Shown here: positions 21,538-32,800 of the stretch, one piece after another | How positions within the stretch are numbered: the stretch's first letter is position 1 | Layout: the number at the start of each line of letters is the position of its first letter | Origin: Brachionus plicatilis | Lineage: Eukaryota; Rotifera; Eurotatoria; Ploima; Brachionidae | NCBI GenBank assembly: GCA_010279815.1 | Contig: QEOQ01000344.1 | Coordinates: forward strand, 1,036,948-1,100,947 | Reading direction: 5' to 3' | Length of the DNA stretch: 64,000 nucleotides | Program-made: the position numbers and the translations under genes | Notes under the pieces: generated by a model | The model's input: only the letters and a program-made list of their open reading frames with translations | What the model was told of the DNA's origin: nothing | Databases searched by the model: none

Positions 21538-22316
21538 TTAGTGAAGTCGGCGAATCTCAGCTGACGGTCACAGCTAGATCATCTCGATCGGAAGTTGACG
21601 AAAATGGACCAACAGAAACTAATGAAAATGGACCAAACGATGATCGATCTGCGACATTGTCAAGGGAACGGAAGCTCCCTTTATCATAATCTTTTGAAAT
21701 GCTTTCGTTTCGTGATGATCGGGATTGGTCAAGCCAGAAAAACCAGAAAAATTGCTTGAATCTTGTGGAAAGAATAGCAAGTGACTATTTTGATAATCAC
21801 CAAAAAGTAATTTTTTGTTTATATTTCATAAGATTTTTTATATTCTTTTAAAAAATATTAAAAAAAATGGAAAGAATGGAAAAATACCTAGAATGTCTTC
21901 CAAAAACCTTAACTGTAAAATTTCTGTTAAAATTTATTAAATCTAATTAATTTTTTTAAGTGTATGGCTTCCAATCAAAATCCAATTTTCCAAAAGAGTA
22001 CACCTGAAATAGTAGTACCAAAAAATAACTTCAATGAAGTTATGACTGAGTCATCAAGCGAAAGCGATGATGAAAAAGTAAAACATGATGCATTACCAAA
22101 AGTAATTTAAGTTAAAAAATGTTATAATATAATAAATAAATTGCGATAGGATCAGGATACACAACACCGACCTTATTTTAAGGCACTATTGCTTAGATTT
22201 ATTAATTTGGAAATTCCAGAACGTTCGAAAAATCTTGGATTGGACAAGATAAAAATTGAATATCCAAATTCAATTGTAAAAATTAGAGGAAATAAAAGGA
22301 TTGAATTGTTATTTTA
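21538..22316 (+). pseudogene. Unrecognised intron-bearing coding-like region
   Basis: Three blocks share one phase across GT-AG introns: about 21,538-21,807 (RSSRSEVDENGPTETNENGP, FRDDRDWSSQKNQKNCLNLV), about 21,961-22,099 (NQNPIFQKSTPEIVVPKNNF, ESSSESDDEKVK), and 22,150-22,316 (YFKALLLRFINLEIPERSKN, ending at TAA). Donors read GTAATTT and acceptors TTAAG and GATAG, as in the real genes of the window. One in-frame TAA in the first block argues for decay, unless that block starts at the downstream ATG. The protein is charged and without a known domain. It could be a transposon accessory ORF or a dead host gene. Confidence 0.4.
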
Positions 22317-22544
22317 AATTTAATATTTTATTTAAGAAATATTTGAAGCAGAATGTACGCTCAAAAAAGTAAGCAATTGGAAAAAAATGTGGTTCTATTG
22401 TGTTAATGCTAGGAAAAAAATGAAAAAACAATAATTTTTTTTTCAATATTAATAAATATTTTAAAATTAGAATAAAAAATGTATTTCCACTAATTAATTT
22501 TATTTATTAAAATAATAATTCACAATAATTTTCAAGATCTTTCA

Positions 22545-22877
22545 CTGCCAAAAGCCATGACCTGGTCTTGCAAATCGCATTCAGCTCCTTGATCTCATAC
22601 TGGACAGTCTAATGGATGATTGACAATCAAAAATTCCATGAAACCTTTAAGGGCTTTTTTGTTGCTAGTGAGTCGGTTTTTATCCTCATATCTTTCATTA
22701 CTGGCATGGTACAAAGGGCTACAGGCTTTTTAAATATTTAAAAAAAAATTTACTTTTATTTTTAATTTACTTCAAACACATTCGGCAGTTACCACCTCTT
22801 GCTAGACGTTCATGATAGCAAAATCTTGCTATCTCTACACCAGCTTCAGCGAACGCCTTTTTTTTCTAATTTTAATT
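22545..22877 (-). pseudogene. NDUFS1 fragment, minus copy, still carrying an intron
   Basis: Minus strand, first block: [20 protein letters not shown] followed by NCRMCL, a good match to the NDUFS1 iron-sulfur region. A GT-AG intron of about 50 nt follows, then KPVALCTMPVMKD and FMEFLIVNHPLDCPV, a stop in place of the cluster cysteine codon, and DQGAECDLQDQ. Because an intron is kept, this piece came from genomic DNA and not from a processed transcript. Both its ends are missing. Confidence 0.8.
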
Positions 22878-23119
22878 TAGAAAAAAAATTTCAAATCACA
22901 TATTTTCTAAATGATTTCAGCTAGTTTATCTTAATTTAATTGTAATTTAAATTCTATATTTAAATAATTTGGATGATATTGTCGTATTTAATAATTAATT
23001 AAATAATTGTTTAATTAAAAAAAATTTATTAAAGCGACCTCAATTAAATTATTTCAACTCTTTTTTTAATTAAATTGTGTTGAAATCTCTATAATTCATA
23101 ATAAAAGAAGAGAAAAAAA

Positions 23120-23340
23120 TTCTTTCAATAAATGCTAGGTCGCTTTCTTTCAAGGCTAGGTCGCTTTCTTTCAAGGCTAGGTCGCTTAGGTCGGCCGGCT
23201 AGGTCGCTTAGGTCAGCCGACAAGGACGCTTGGGTCGGCCGTCTAGTAAGGTCGGACGGGTCGGACCTGTTGGGACGCCAAAGTTACCGTTGGCCGGCCG
23301 GCCGGATCGCTGGCGTTACGCTTTTATTAGAATCGCTGTA
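23120..23340. repeat. GC-rich tandem repeat island
   Basis: A unit of 21 bp (CTAGGTCGCTTTCTTTCAAG plus one base) is repeated twice. Degenerate copies built from GGTCG, GGTCGGCCG and CTAGGTCGCTTAGG follow. Base composition is strikingly GC-rich against the AT-rich surroundings. It contains an open frame (23,132-23,341), but the repetitive Arg/Gly/Leu product looks like a by-product of the repeat and not a gene. Confidence 0.7.
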
Positions 23341-23418
23341 ATTTAAAAAAATTATGATTGATCTAATTTAATTTATTTATCTTCTAACAAATAAAGTCAA
23401 GAAAATTTAAAAAAAAAT

Positions 23419-26400
23419 CTAAAAATTTCTTATTTGACCACAGGCTATAATTGGTCCTGAATTTCCATTTACTCGTGAATTTTTGCTTATACTCTTTCCA
23501 AGATCATCACCATTCTCATGAATCGCAAAACTTCTATACATCAAACTAAACTTGCCAGGACTAGACAAGTTTATTAGTCCATCATGCAAAATTATATCAA
23601 TTTTAGCTTTTCCATTCTCGTCCGATTCTATATTGCCCAAATCACCCAAATGCTTGTTTAAATGAAAATCAGCCACATTTCCATGTGTTTTAATTGAAAG
23701 TGGATCATAGTGTAAGCCCAGTCTATCACATTCAGAAGTAATATCTCCATATTCATGAATATGAAAACCGTGGAGACCACTTTTTTTCAATCCTTCTATC
23801 ATTCCGCTTATTCTGATCTTATTTTCATCAAAATCTTCAAGAGTCAAAAAACCTGACACATTTTTCCATTTACCATGATTTATTACTGCAATGGCTTTAT
23901 TTTTTTCTTCACATCTTGATGACAAATAATCTTGATAGCATTGTTGTGAACAAGCTTCAATCATTTCAAATTTTCCACTTATTTTATCACAATTGTAGAG
24001 AGAATTATGATCTGCAGAAAATTTGCAATAGTTTTCCTTGGACCTTCTATTAAGCAAATGTCCACACACTTTGCCACTATAAGGACAACAGTTCATTTTA
24101 GCTGGATTGTTGCATATGTTTTGCTCATACTCAGTCTTGGTTATTTCAATTAAATCTTCAAAAGTATAATCTGATGTTGGATAGAAGCGCTTTAGATCGC
24201 CACCATTAGGCAAAATATAATTAAATGACTCCTCATGGTTGTCAAAGTCATTCAGATGCGAGTAAGCTTGGATTGAAATGGCCGCTCTGGTACTATTCAA
24301 ATTGGTCAATCTATGAGTCTGGTACATATTTGGTGTGAGCCAAGTGATTTGACCAGCATGTAGACTAGTAGTTTTGACCGGGTCCTCATAAATGTTATTT
24401 CTTTCAGTCAAAGGATTGAAATAATCAGAGATGAGGGATCCATCTAGCAGCTTGATCAATCCAACTGTATTTCCATGGTTGTGGATCGGACTAAAATGTC
24501 CTTTTGGCCAGATTTCCAGTACATAGGGCTGTCCTGGAGATGAACCATCAATGTATTCAAAAGTTACTCTTAAATAGCTTGTTTTTTGGTTGCTACTACC
24601 AAAAGACTTTCTAGCTTTTTCTTTAAGCTTCATGTTCAAGGAACATCCCATGCTTTCTATTGAATAATTGATGGCGTCCAGAACATCATTTCCCATGTTA
24701 AGGCCTCTGCTCCTAACTATGTCGTACAAACGCTTTCCTTCAACTGGCAAGTCTTCTTTGGTAGTTATTCTGGTATTCAAATCATCGAATCCATCTCTAT
24801 CAGTGTCATATATTCTCACCGATGGATCTTGAATAACTGGCAAATCTTCAACTCTTTTTTCAATTACATTCACACTCTCATCCAATTTTAAAGTTTTGAT
24901 GCTGCGCAAAATATTGTTTGCTTCTTTTGTCCGAGGCACAAATTGGCTCAGTGTGTTGTTAACCATGGTGTATCCAATGCCAATTTTTAAAAAATTGTTG
25001 CTCATTTTGAACCGATCTAGGGAATAAAGCGAAATCCAGATTATTTGTTCGTCTTGTTTGAAGTGTAAAAGGTCTATGCTTGGATATTTCAAGTCAATTT
25101 GGTTGAAGCCAAACTTTTCCAGATCAGTTGACCAAATTTTTCGATCGGATATCATTATTTTGAAATTTTCAAATTGAAAGGCTATTTCTGCAATTTCATT
25201 TTTTACTGGAAAGATTTTTAGATGAGCTGTAAATTTTCTAGGTGGTAAATCAAAAGTGCTGCCTTCGTTTGGAATATCTTGTTAAAAATTAGAATTAGAT
25301 TTAAAAAAATTAAGGATTTTAAAATATAACACGGAATTTATTTAAAACATTTAATAAAAAAAGAGAGATATATACTGTGATAGAGAGTAAAGCTGATATT
25401 TAGAGGAAATTTTTATTATATCAAGGGCTAATTGACTCGATTAAATTCATAATGACTCAAATAAAAGTCTACATTGACCAGTATAGAATTTTTTTTTACT
25501 TATGTAATCAATTAAATGGTTTATTAAAAAATAGACAAAATATTTTTAAGTTTTAAAAAATAATTACAAAAAAAAAAAAATGCAGATTTATTTCAAGGAA
25601 AATTCATATGTTAAATTTTGAATCAGATATTAAAACCAAAAAAGTATACGGTCATTTGCAGTCATTTTGACTAAAAAAAGCTGACAGTTTTGAATTTAAA
25701 ACAAACAAAAGATCTTTATTTAATTTAGTTCTTAGAATTTAATATTTAACTTAGAATATCTTAGAAATTTTTTGATACAATATTTTTAAATGATAATTAT
25801 TTCTTTCTTAAATGTAAAACATGGTGCTAGAAAGAAAAAAATCTTACCATATCTAAAACGACTTGCTAAAAAAACTCTTGAAAAATTTGAACAGTTTAAA
25901 AAAAAATTATGAATTAATTTAAAAATGGACATTTTTTTACCTACGTTAAGAATATTCTTAGTTCTTAGAAATCTTAGATCTTAGAAGTTTTCTAAGAAAA
26001 AAAAATTTGAGATTCTTAGATGTTTAACTTCTAAGAACATCTAAGAACAACTAAGAATTCTTAAATATTTTTTTTAAATGACAAAAATGTTCTTTCTTTT
26101 TATACTAAAATAAAATATATTTGAGTCAATCAGATTCTTCTTTTTTAAACTTTACTTTTTATAACGTTCGACTGTCTTAGATAAGAACGATTTATTACTC
26201 CAATTTTGGCGCAAAAATTAGAAAAAAATCACAACTTAAAAAATTATTATCCTTGGAATCTTTAGCAGTAAGCTTTTTGAGTCTAAGCTAAAAAATTTGT
26301 TTTGACAACCGGAAGTCAGAAAAGAATTAAGGTTTAGTAAAAATGTTCTTGTTAAGGACTTTCTATTGATTAAAGGTTAAAAATCAAGCAAAAGAATTCA

Positions 26401-27659
26401 ATAAAGAGTTGAAACAGCAAGATCAAGATGTCATTTTAGTCATTTTATCTCTTTTAATTAATCACGTTATTTAGTACATAATTTTGTTTAAAGTTAGAAT
26501 ATTTTGTAAATGAGAATAATAATTTTTTAAGTTGTGATTTTTTTCTAATTTTTGCGCCAAAATTGGAGTAATAAATCGTTCTTATCTAAGACAGCCGAAC
26601 GTTATAAAAAGTAAAGTTTAAAAAAGAAGAATCTGATTGACTCAAATATATTTTATTTTAGTATAAAAAGAAAGAACATTTTTGTCATTTAAAAAAAATA
26701 TTTAAGAATTCTTAGTTGTTCTTAGATGTTCTTAGAAGTTAAACATCTAAGAATCTCAAATTTTTTTTTCTTAGAAAACTTCTAAGATCTAAGATTTCTA
26801 AGAACTAAGAATATTCTTAACGTAGGTCATTTTTTTTTAAATAATAATTTATATTGAAAAAGTTTTTTGCAGGACTTTTATATATTATTAGGCAGTATAA
26901 TAATAATTTAAGAAAAATACTCAAATTTGATTTTCCTAGTGACTTATGGTTAAAAATTTAACAAACCTTTTGGTGAAGAAATAATACCGCAAACAAGATT
27001 AGAATTTGGTTTAGAGATAGCATTTGTTTTTGTCACAAAACCCTGCTTCATCCAACATGTTCCTCCTAAATAATCACTCCATGTAAAATGAGTACATTTC
27101 GGATCTTTGGCACACTCAGATCCGCACAATTCTGGAACAGTTATTTTGTTCTTTAGGTTATTGTCTTTCCAGTCACAGTCCAAAGCCCAATTAAGTTTAG
27201 CTTTTGCATCGTAGTTCCATTTAACTTTGTTATCTATTACTATTTACAAAAAAAATAAACGAAATAAAAACAAAATACCGGATGGACTTAACAGGCCACA
27301 AATTGCACTTGGGTGGCTTGATACATAAGCTTTATCTTTTGAAACAGAATTTTTTTTCAACCAACAAGTACCTCCAAGATATTTTGTCCAAGTAAAATGA
27401 GTACATTCAGGTAATTTAGCACATACTGATCCGCATAGAGATCCTTTGATTTGAACACTTTTCAAATCGTTTTCAGATGCAAAATCACATCCATGAGCCC
27501 AATAAAGATTACTGAATCGATCATAATTCCACTGAAATGCTTCTATTTGACTTGATGCTTTTTTAAATTTAAACTTTTAAACAAGATTTTTTAACGTCCC
27601 TTAAATTTACATGCTATTAATATCAAAACAAAAGCTGTTGTAATTTTAAATTTTAACAT
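23419..27659 (-). CDS. Secreted PAN-PAN-cupin-Cu/Zn superoxide dismutase protein
   Basis: Four exons (27,659-27,611; 27,557-27,279; 27,239-26,967; 25,277-23,419) join in phase into 819 residues. Residues 1 to ~22 are a signal peptide (MLKFKITTAFVLILIA). Two PAN/Apple domains follow (about 25-105 and 115-197), each with CTHFTW and LGGTCW. Residues 202-350 are unassigned, with a calcium-loop-like DTDRDGFDD. A cysteine-dioxygenase-like cupin has HNH at 466/468 and a third His at 522. A linker with about 12 cysteines (596-656) leads to a Cu/Zn SOD domain (661-819). SOD ligands are all present: His706, 708, 723, 732, 743, 787 and Asp746. The last donor (GTTTGT) is weak; without it, exon 3 would stop at 26,950 and there would be two genes. 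A poly(A) signal lies at 23,372-23,377. Confidence 0.75.
25939..26827. mobile_element. Mutator-like foldback element with 312-bp inverted repeats
   Basis: The arms 25,939-26,250 and 26,516-26,827 are inverted copies of 312 bp each; I noticed a single mismatch (CGACTG against CGGCTG). The element starts ACCTACGTTAAG and ends CTTAACGTAGGT. It is flanked on both sides by the 9-bp CATTTTTTT (25,930-25,938 and 26,828-26,836). Long terminal inverted repeats with a 9-bp target duplication are the mark of Mutator-like elements. The 265-bp centre encodes nothing visible, so the copy is non-autonomous. It lies in the long intron of the PAN-cupin-SOD gene. Confidence 0.85.
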
Positions 27660-28800
27660 CTTCAATTTAGTCTTAATTCAAGCTGTTAAATTTAGGTAAA
27701 AAAATAAATGAAATTTATAGAGTATTTTTATCAAGTTTTTTTTAAATTAAACTAAAATTTTGAAGTGATTTTTGCTTAATTGAAGCTTCTTCACCAAGCT
27801 TTTTTTAATTTATCTAAACTTTAGATATGAAAACGATTAAATGATTTAATCATTTTTCACAAAAAGTTTTCATTCTGCTATTTTAATCTTTTTTATTATA
27901 TTAAAAGACTGATTTTTTAATATTTTAAATAATCCCTATATTGTCCCTATAATGTATTAACATCTCTTTACCTTACTTTATTGAAGGAAAGGAGATGTAT
28001 AGAAGACATATCCTTACCTTTAATCAATTCTTACCCCTAAACCGAAGCTGCATCTCAGATTCCGTTTTTTCTCTTTTCATCTTTTTTAAACAAAACAAGT
28101 TTTTTATTTTTTCAAAATGTTCCATAGAGTATACAAAAAGATCGTTTTTTTAAAGCTTTTTCAACTAGAAAGAAGTATAAAGTACATAAAAAAGTTTCGT
28201 AAAAAATGTTAACCATAAAGCAAACATAAAGTTCACTTATTGATAAATGAAGAAAAATTTTAGATATTTATGATTTAATTGACAAAAGATAGAATATTAA
28301 TAGAATTCTTATTACTTAATTTAAATTGAAAATTGAGCTTTTTAAACTTTGATGATGAAAAAGATTGGAACAAAAACTTCACAAAATATAAAAAAATTAT
28401 TTATAATTAACATAGGAATATTAATGGTCAAAAAAAATATCAATAGTCTGAGATTTATTTTATTTTTTGTCTCTGTGATCTATTCTAATTGGATTTTATT
28501 TTGCAAATTGGAAATTTATTATTTTTAAATATTCAAATTGTTACTTAAATAATTTTGAATTTGGAGGTAAAAATTATAAAAAATACTTAACTTAGACTGG
28601 TTTATTTTTAAAGTAATTGAAAATTAAGTATAGCAAAAAAAAATAAATTTTCAATTCTCAATTAACATACAATTTGATTAAAAATGATCTATTTATTGCG
28701 AAATGATTCTGTAAATTTTTTCCTTAAGCTTTTAGATGAAACATTTTTTGTTTAACCTTTTAAAACTTCTAGAATATGCAATAGCAGCTTCATGTCCTCG
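27660..28800. other. Intergenic AT-rich spacer
   Basis: No coding sequence is recognisable. It separates the secreted-protein gene (starting at 27,659, minus) from LINE debris and probably contains that gene's promoter. A small palindrome, GATTAAATGATTTAATC, lies at about 27,836-27,852. Confidence 0.5.
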
Positions 28801-28814
28801 TTCAAAAAAGAGAT

Positions 28815-29540
28815 ATTAATACAAGAAAAAGTACAGATTAGAGCTACAAACCTTGTTAAGAGCATAAAAGAACTTTCATATGAAAAAAGAGTAGATATTT
28901 TGGATAAATAGACCATCAAAGGGAGAAGAGAGAGCCAACTTAATCGGGTTAGGTTGAATAAACAGAAAAAAAAGTGAAAGCTAAAAATTGCAAAATATGA
29001 TTTTTAAAAAAAGTTTAAAAAAACACAAATGCTTGAAAAATAAATTCAAAAAGATTTTCAAAAATGACAACTTCGCACTCTAATTCTTAGCAACTGTACC
29101 AGTTGTCATAAGATTTCCTGGATTAAGTAAAGAAAATTTTTTTTCTAAAACATGAAAAAAATTAATTCATTTTTTGTAAAAATAAGTTTGCATATTAGCC
29201 ACTCTTTTATTCGAATTTTTTAATGTTTTTTTCACTTTTCAACAAATAATATAAAAATTAATTCAAAATCAATTTATGTGTTTATGACTCTTTATTAAAA
29301 TAAGATTATGTTTTTTCAAATTCATCCCACTTAATCGAGGACTTTGAATTTTCGAAAGGGCTGAGCATTATTGACCTGGTACAACCCGAAAAAGCTCACT
29401 AATTCATTTTCAGTTGAAGACCCAGCTAGAGGTATACGAAGAGGCAAGCACAGTGAAACAATTCACAAGGATCAGTCAAGGAGAAAACTTTTTGTCAAAT
29501 AAATTGATAAACAATTGAAATCGGTTGCCAAACAATATAA
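28815..29540 (+). pseudogene. LINE reverse transcriptase C-terminal fragments
   Basis: The reading VQIRATNLVKSIKELSYEKR then VDILDK at about 28,830-28,910, followed by a stop and TIKGRRERANLI with a frameshift, matches the conserved end of CR1/Jockey-like reverse transcriptases (QRRATKLI...L.YEERL...L..R). A second piece at about 29,340-29,520 (IIDLVQPEKAH, RGKHSETIHKDQSRRKLF) corresponds to the very last part of such ORFs. About 350 bp of unrelated AT-rich sequence separates the two. The copy is short and dead. Confidence 0.6.
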
Positions 29541-29718
29541 TAACAAGTTATATTGTTCTTTAAATTTTTTTCTTTAAACTGGACTGTTAAATGAAACACT
29601 TTTAAACTTTAAAGAAAAATTTTTTTTTTATTAAGAATTAAAATTTTATTTCAAAATTTTTTTATAAAAGTTCACAATTCCCTTAAATTTAAAGCAAATT
29701 TTTTTTAACTAAAAAATA

Positions 29719-29724
29719 TTTATT
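29719..29724 (-). promoter_or_regulatory. Poly(A) signal of dystrophin
   Basis: AATAAA on the minus strand, about 100 nt beyond the dystrophin stop codon. Confidence 0.6.
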
Positions 29725-29820
29725 GCTAAAAAATGAATAGCACCTTAAAAAACAATATTGATTAAAATAAACTCACTCACGACAAACTTAAAAGAAACAA
29801 AAAAAACCAAACAAAAATAT

Positions 29821-32800
29821 TTAATTATTGTCCAAAACCCCCATAGCATTGACCAGATTGTTCAAGTTATTTATTGCCTTGGTAATGTCTTCTACATTGA
29901 GGAACAAAGTGCTTATATTATTTACCGACGTTCTGTTGGCCGATTTTCTCACCGACTCAAATCTGGTTTCTTTGAGCGAGTTTCTGTTCCGAGTTGGAGT
30001 CATGTGCAGTCTGTCCACAGTGGCTTCATTGCTTTGGTATTGACTACTTTTTAGCCTTGATCTAACTAACAAATTTTTTAAATTTTTCAATTGAGCATCT
30101 AACAATCTATTATGATTCTCCAGTATTTTCATTCTGGCTTCCAGCTTGCTGTCCTGTTGCCTAATGATGCTAGTATCCAAAAAAACATCTTTATCCATAC
30201 TGAGCCTATCTCGGCTTATGTCACATGTCATGTTCAAAAAATCATTGAATTCAGTGTAATGGCTAAATGTACGACGATTGAGCAAATTTGTATTGTATGT
30301 TCTATATCTGGATACCGAGTCGTACATGTCCCTGAGACTGTCATGGGTCTGTAAATTGGACATTGACTTCATGTAAAAACTTCTTTCCTGGTTCGGTTCT
30401 TTTTCCTCTTTTATCTGAGATTTTAACTGGTCTTTTAACTTATTGTACTCATCGACCAAAATTATGTTTTCCTCTTCCAAGTCTTTGATCATGTTCTCAA
30501 GCTCCATTTGTTGATATGTTTCCTTGAATTAAATTAAGAACTTAATGTCACAGAAAAATATATAAAAATATTTACTTCTATGGTTATTTTTTCATTGTTT
30601 TTTATGGTTTCGTTGTAAAGGGTACTGCAAATTTTGGCTATTAAAGCATGCTCGTCTTCGCTAGATAATCCACAATTATTTTTTTATATTTATCTTATAT
30701 TTATTATTTACTTTTTGTCATTTTCGAAAGAAATGTGCAAGTTTCGCTTTGAATTGTCTTCATGGGACTCTATTTTGTCATTTTTTATTTCTTTAACTAT
30801 GGGCACAAGCTCCAGTTCATTTTGATTGATTTTCAGTTTATCACTGTCTATACTTAACTTATTTTCTTTTGTTTTGGGTGTTTTTTCTTCGACATCAGTC
30901 TTTTCAGAATCAAAGCTAGATAAAATTATTATTTATTAATTATTAATTATTAAAAAAAAGGGTCTTTTCCCTTATGTGACCAATTGATCACGTAATATGT
31001 GACCAAAAATTTAGGTGAACAAAAAAATTGACTTAATAAAGTCATTGATCGCCTAATGCTTACCTTGATCACATAAAAAAAAATTATTTGAAATTCACTC
31101 AAGTTTTGAAAACTTTTTTAAACATAATTTATCAGGAACCTTAAGCATTACATAAAATATTACATTAAAATGACTTTTCAAAATTTAAAATCTTTGCAAA
31201 ATAAAAAATTGAAACATAGTTGTAATTTTAGTATTTAAATAGAAAATTTATTCCATGAAAAAGAGTGTAAAGTGAAACATGAAAGTCAAAGACTTCAAAA
31301 TGTTTTGTTGTCTTCTGTTAAGTATAAATCTTTAGTTTATGAAAAACAAGCTTTATAAGTACATGAGAATCTTGAATCAATTGAAACTATTAAAGAAACT
31401 TTAAGTAATAAACGTGATCCAGTTAAATGTGAGTTTTGTGGTAAATATTTTGAAAAAAGAGGAATAAATATTCATATGAGCAGAAAACATTAGATTAGTT
31501 TTTTTTACTTTAAAGACTTAAATTTTTTTTATTTTTTTTTTTATTTTTTTGTTCACCTATTTTCTCTATTGATCACATAAAAAAAAATTTTGATCACAAA
31601 ATAAATTTATTTTAAATTTCAAATTTTTTTTCTCATTTTTTGTTCACCTAAATTTTGATCACGTATTTCGTGACCAGTGTTGGTCACCTATCACCTAAAA
31701 AATTTTTGGTCACATATTACGTGATCAATTGGTTTCATAAGGGAATAGACCCAAAAAAAATTTTTTATCACTTTAAAGACTGTTCTCTCTCCAGTAAAGA
31801 TTGGACCGGCAGGTAGCCTAGTTTACTTGATCTTCGACCTCGTTTTGGTTTGAATTTGTTTTTAAAAATTTTGAAAAAATCTTTAATATCATCAGATGAC
31901 GATGTCTAAAAGAAAATTTTAATTTTTTTTTATTATCTAATAATAAAAAAAATTACTGGTGAATAGTATTCAAGTAGTGGATGATCGAATTTAAATCCTT
32001 GAATGGAAAAAATTAAAATTTTTTAAAATTTAGATTTTTTTTTTGAATTACCTTTAACTTTGCGGCCAGAGAAAAAACAATTTTGACAAATATCAAAATT
32101 AAAATGTTTCAGTGATCGATATCTAAAGCCAATTATTGGATATTCTTTGCAAATTGAACATTTGGCTTCGTGTCGGGCCGATTCTGCCACAGAAAGTCTG
32201 TGCAATACCGGAAGCCATACAATAGATTGAGGCTCCAGTTTTACCCAATTTAAAAATTGGTCCAAGTTTATAAATTCTTTTGCTTTTGTCTTAAATAAAA
32301 AATTTAAATAAAAAAATTCCAAAAAAATCCATTTTTATTACATATTCAAAGCAGCTTTTTACTGAAGGATCTACGTTTGAGCCACCAAAAGCTGCCACTT
32401 CACCTAGCTGCTTTGGTATCATAATCATATCGTATAACAGAGCACCCAGTTTTTTAGCACTACACATTCCCTTCTCATCAGCCATCAAATTGAACAAGTC
32501 TTCATATAAAAAATTTATTTATTATAAGATTTTATTTTTTATTTTTTTTAAATTTATTTAAAATTAAGCTTTTTACAATAGAAACGAATGGCTTTGATCG
32601 GACTTGTCAAACTTGTGACCAACTGGTTACATTTTTACCTTATTTTATTTATTTTATTTTATTTTATTATTTCAATAATGAAATTTTTTACAAAAAATTT
32701 AGAATGATCATGAAATTTAAATGAACTTTATTACTTAAGTCTCTAAAATAAACAAATAATTTTTATAAAATTCTAAAGAAGAGTCAAACTTTTGTTTTTA

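Noticed and set aside
23132..23341. 69-codon Arg/Gly/Leu-rich ORF
   Set aside because: It arises from the GC-rich tandem repeat and shows no protein features.
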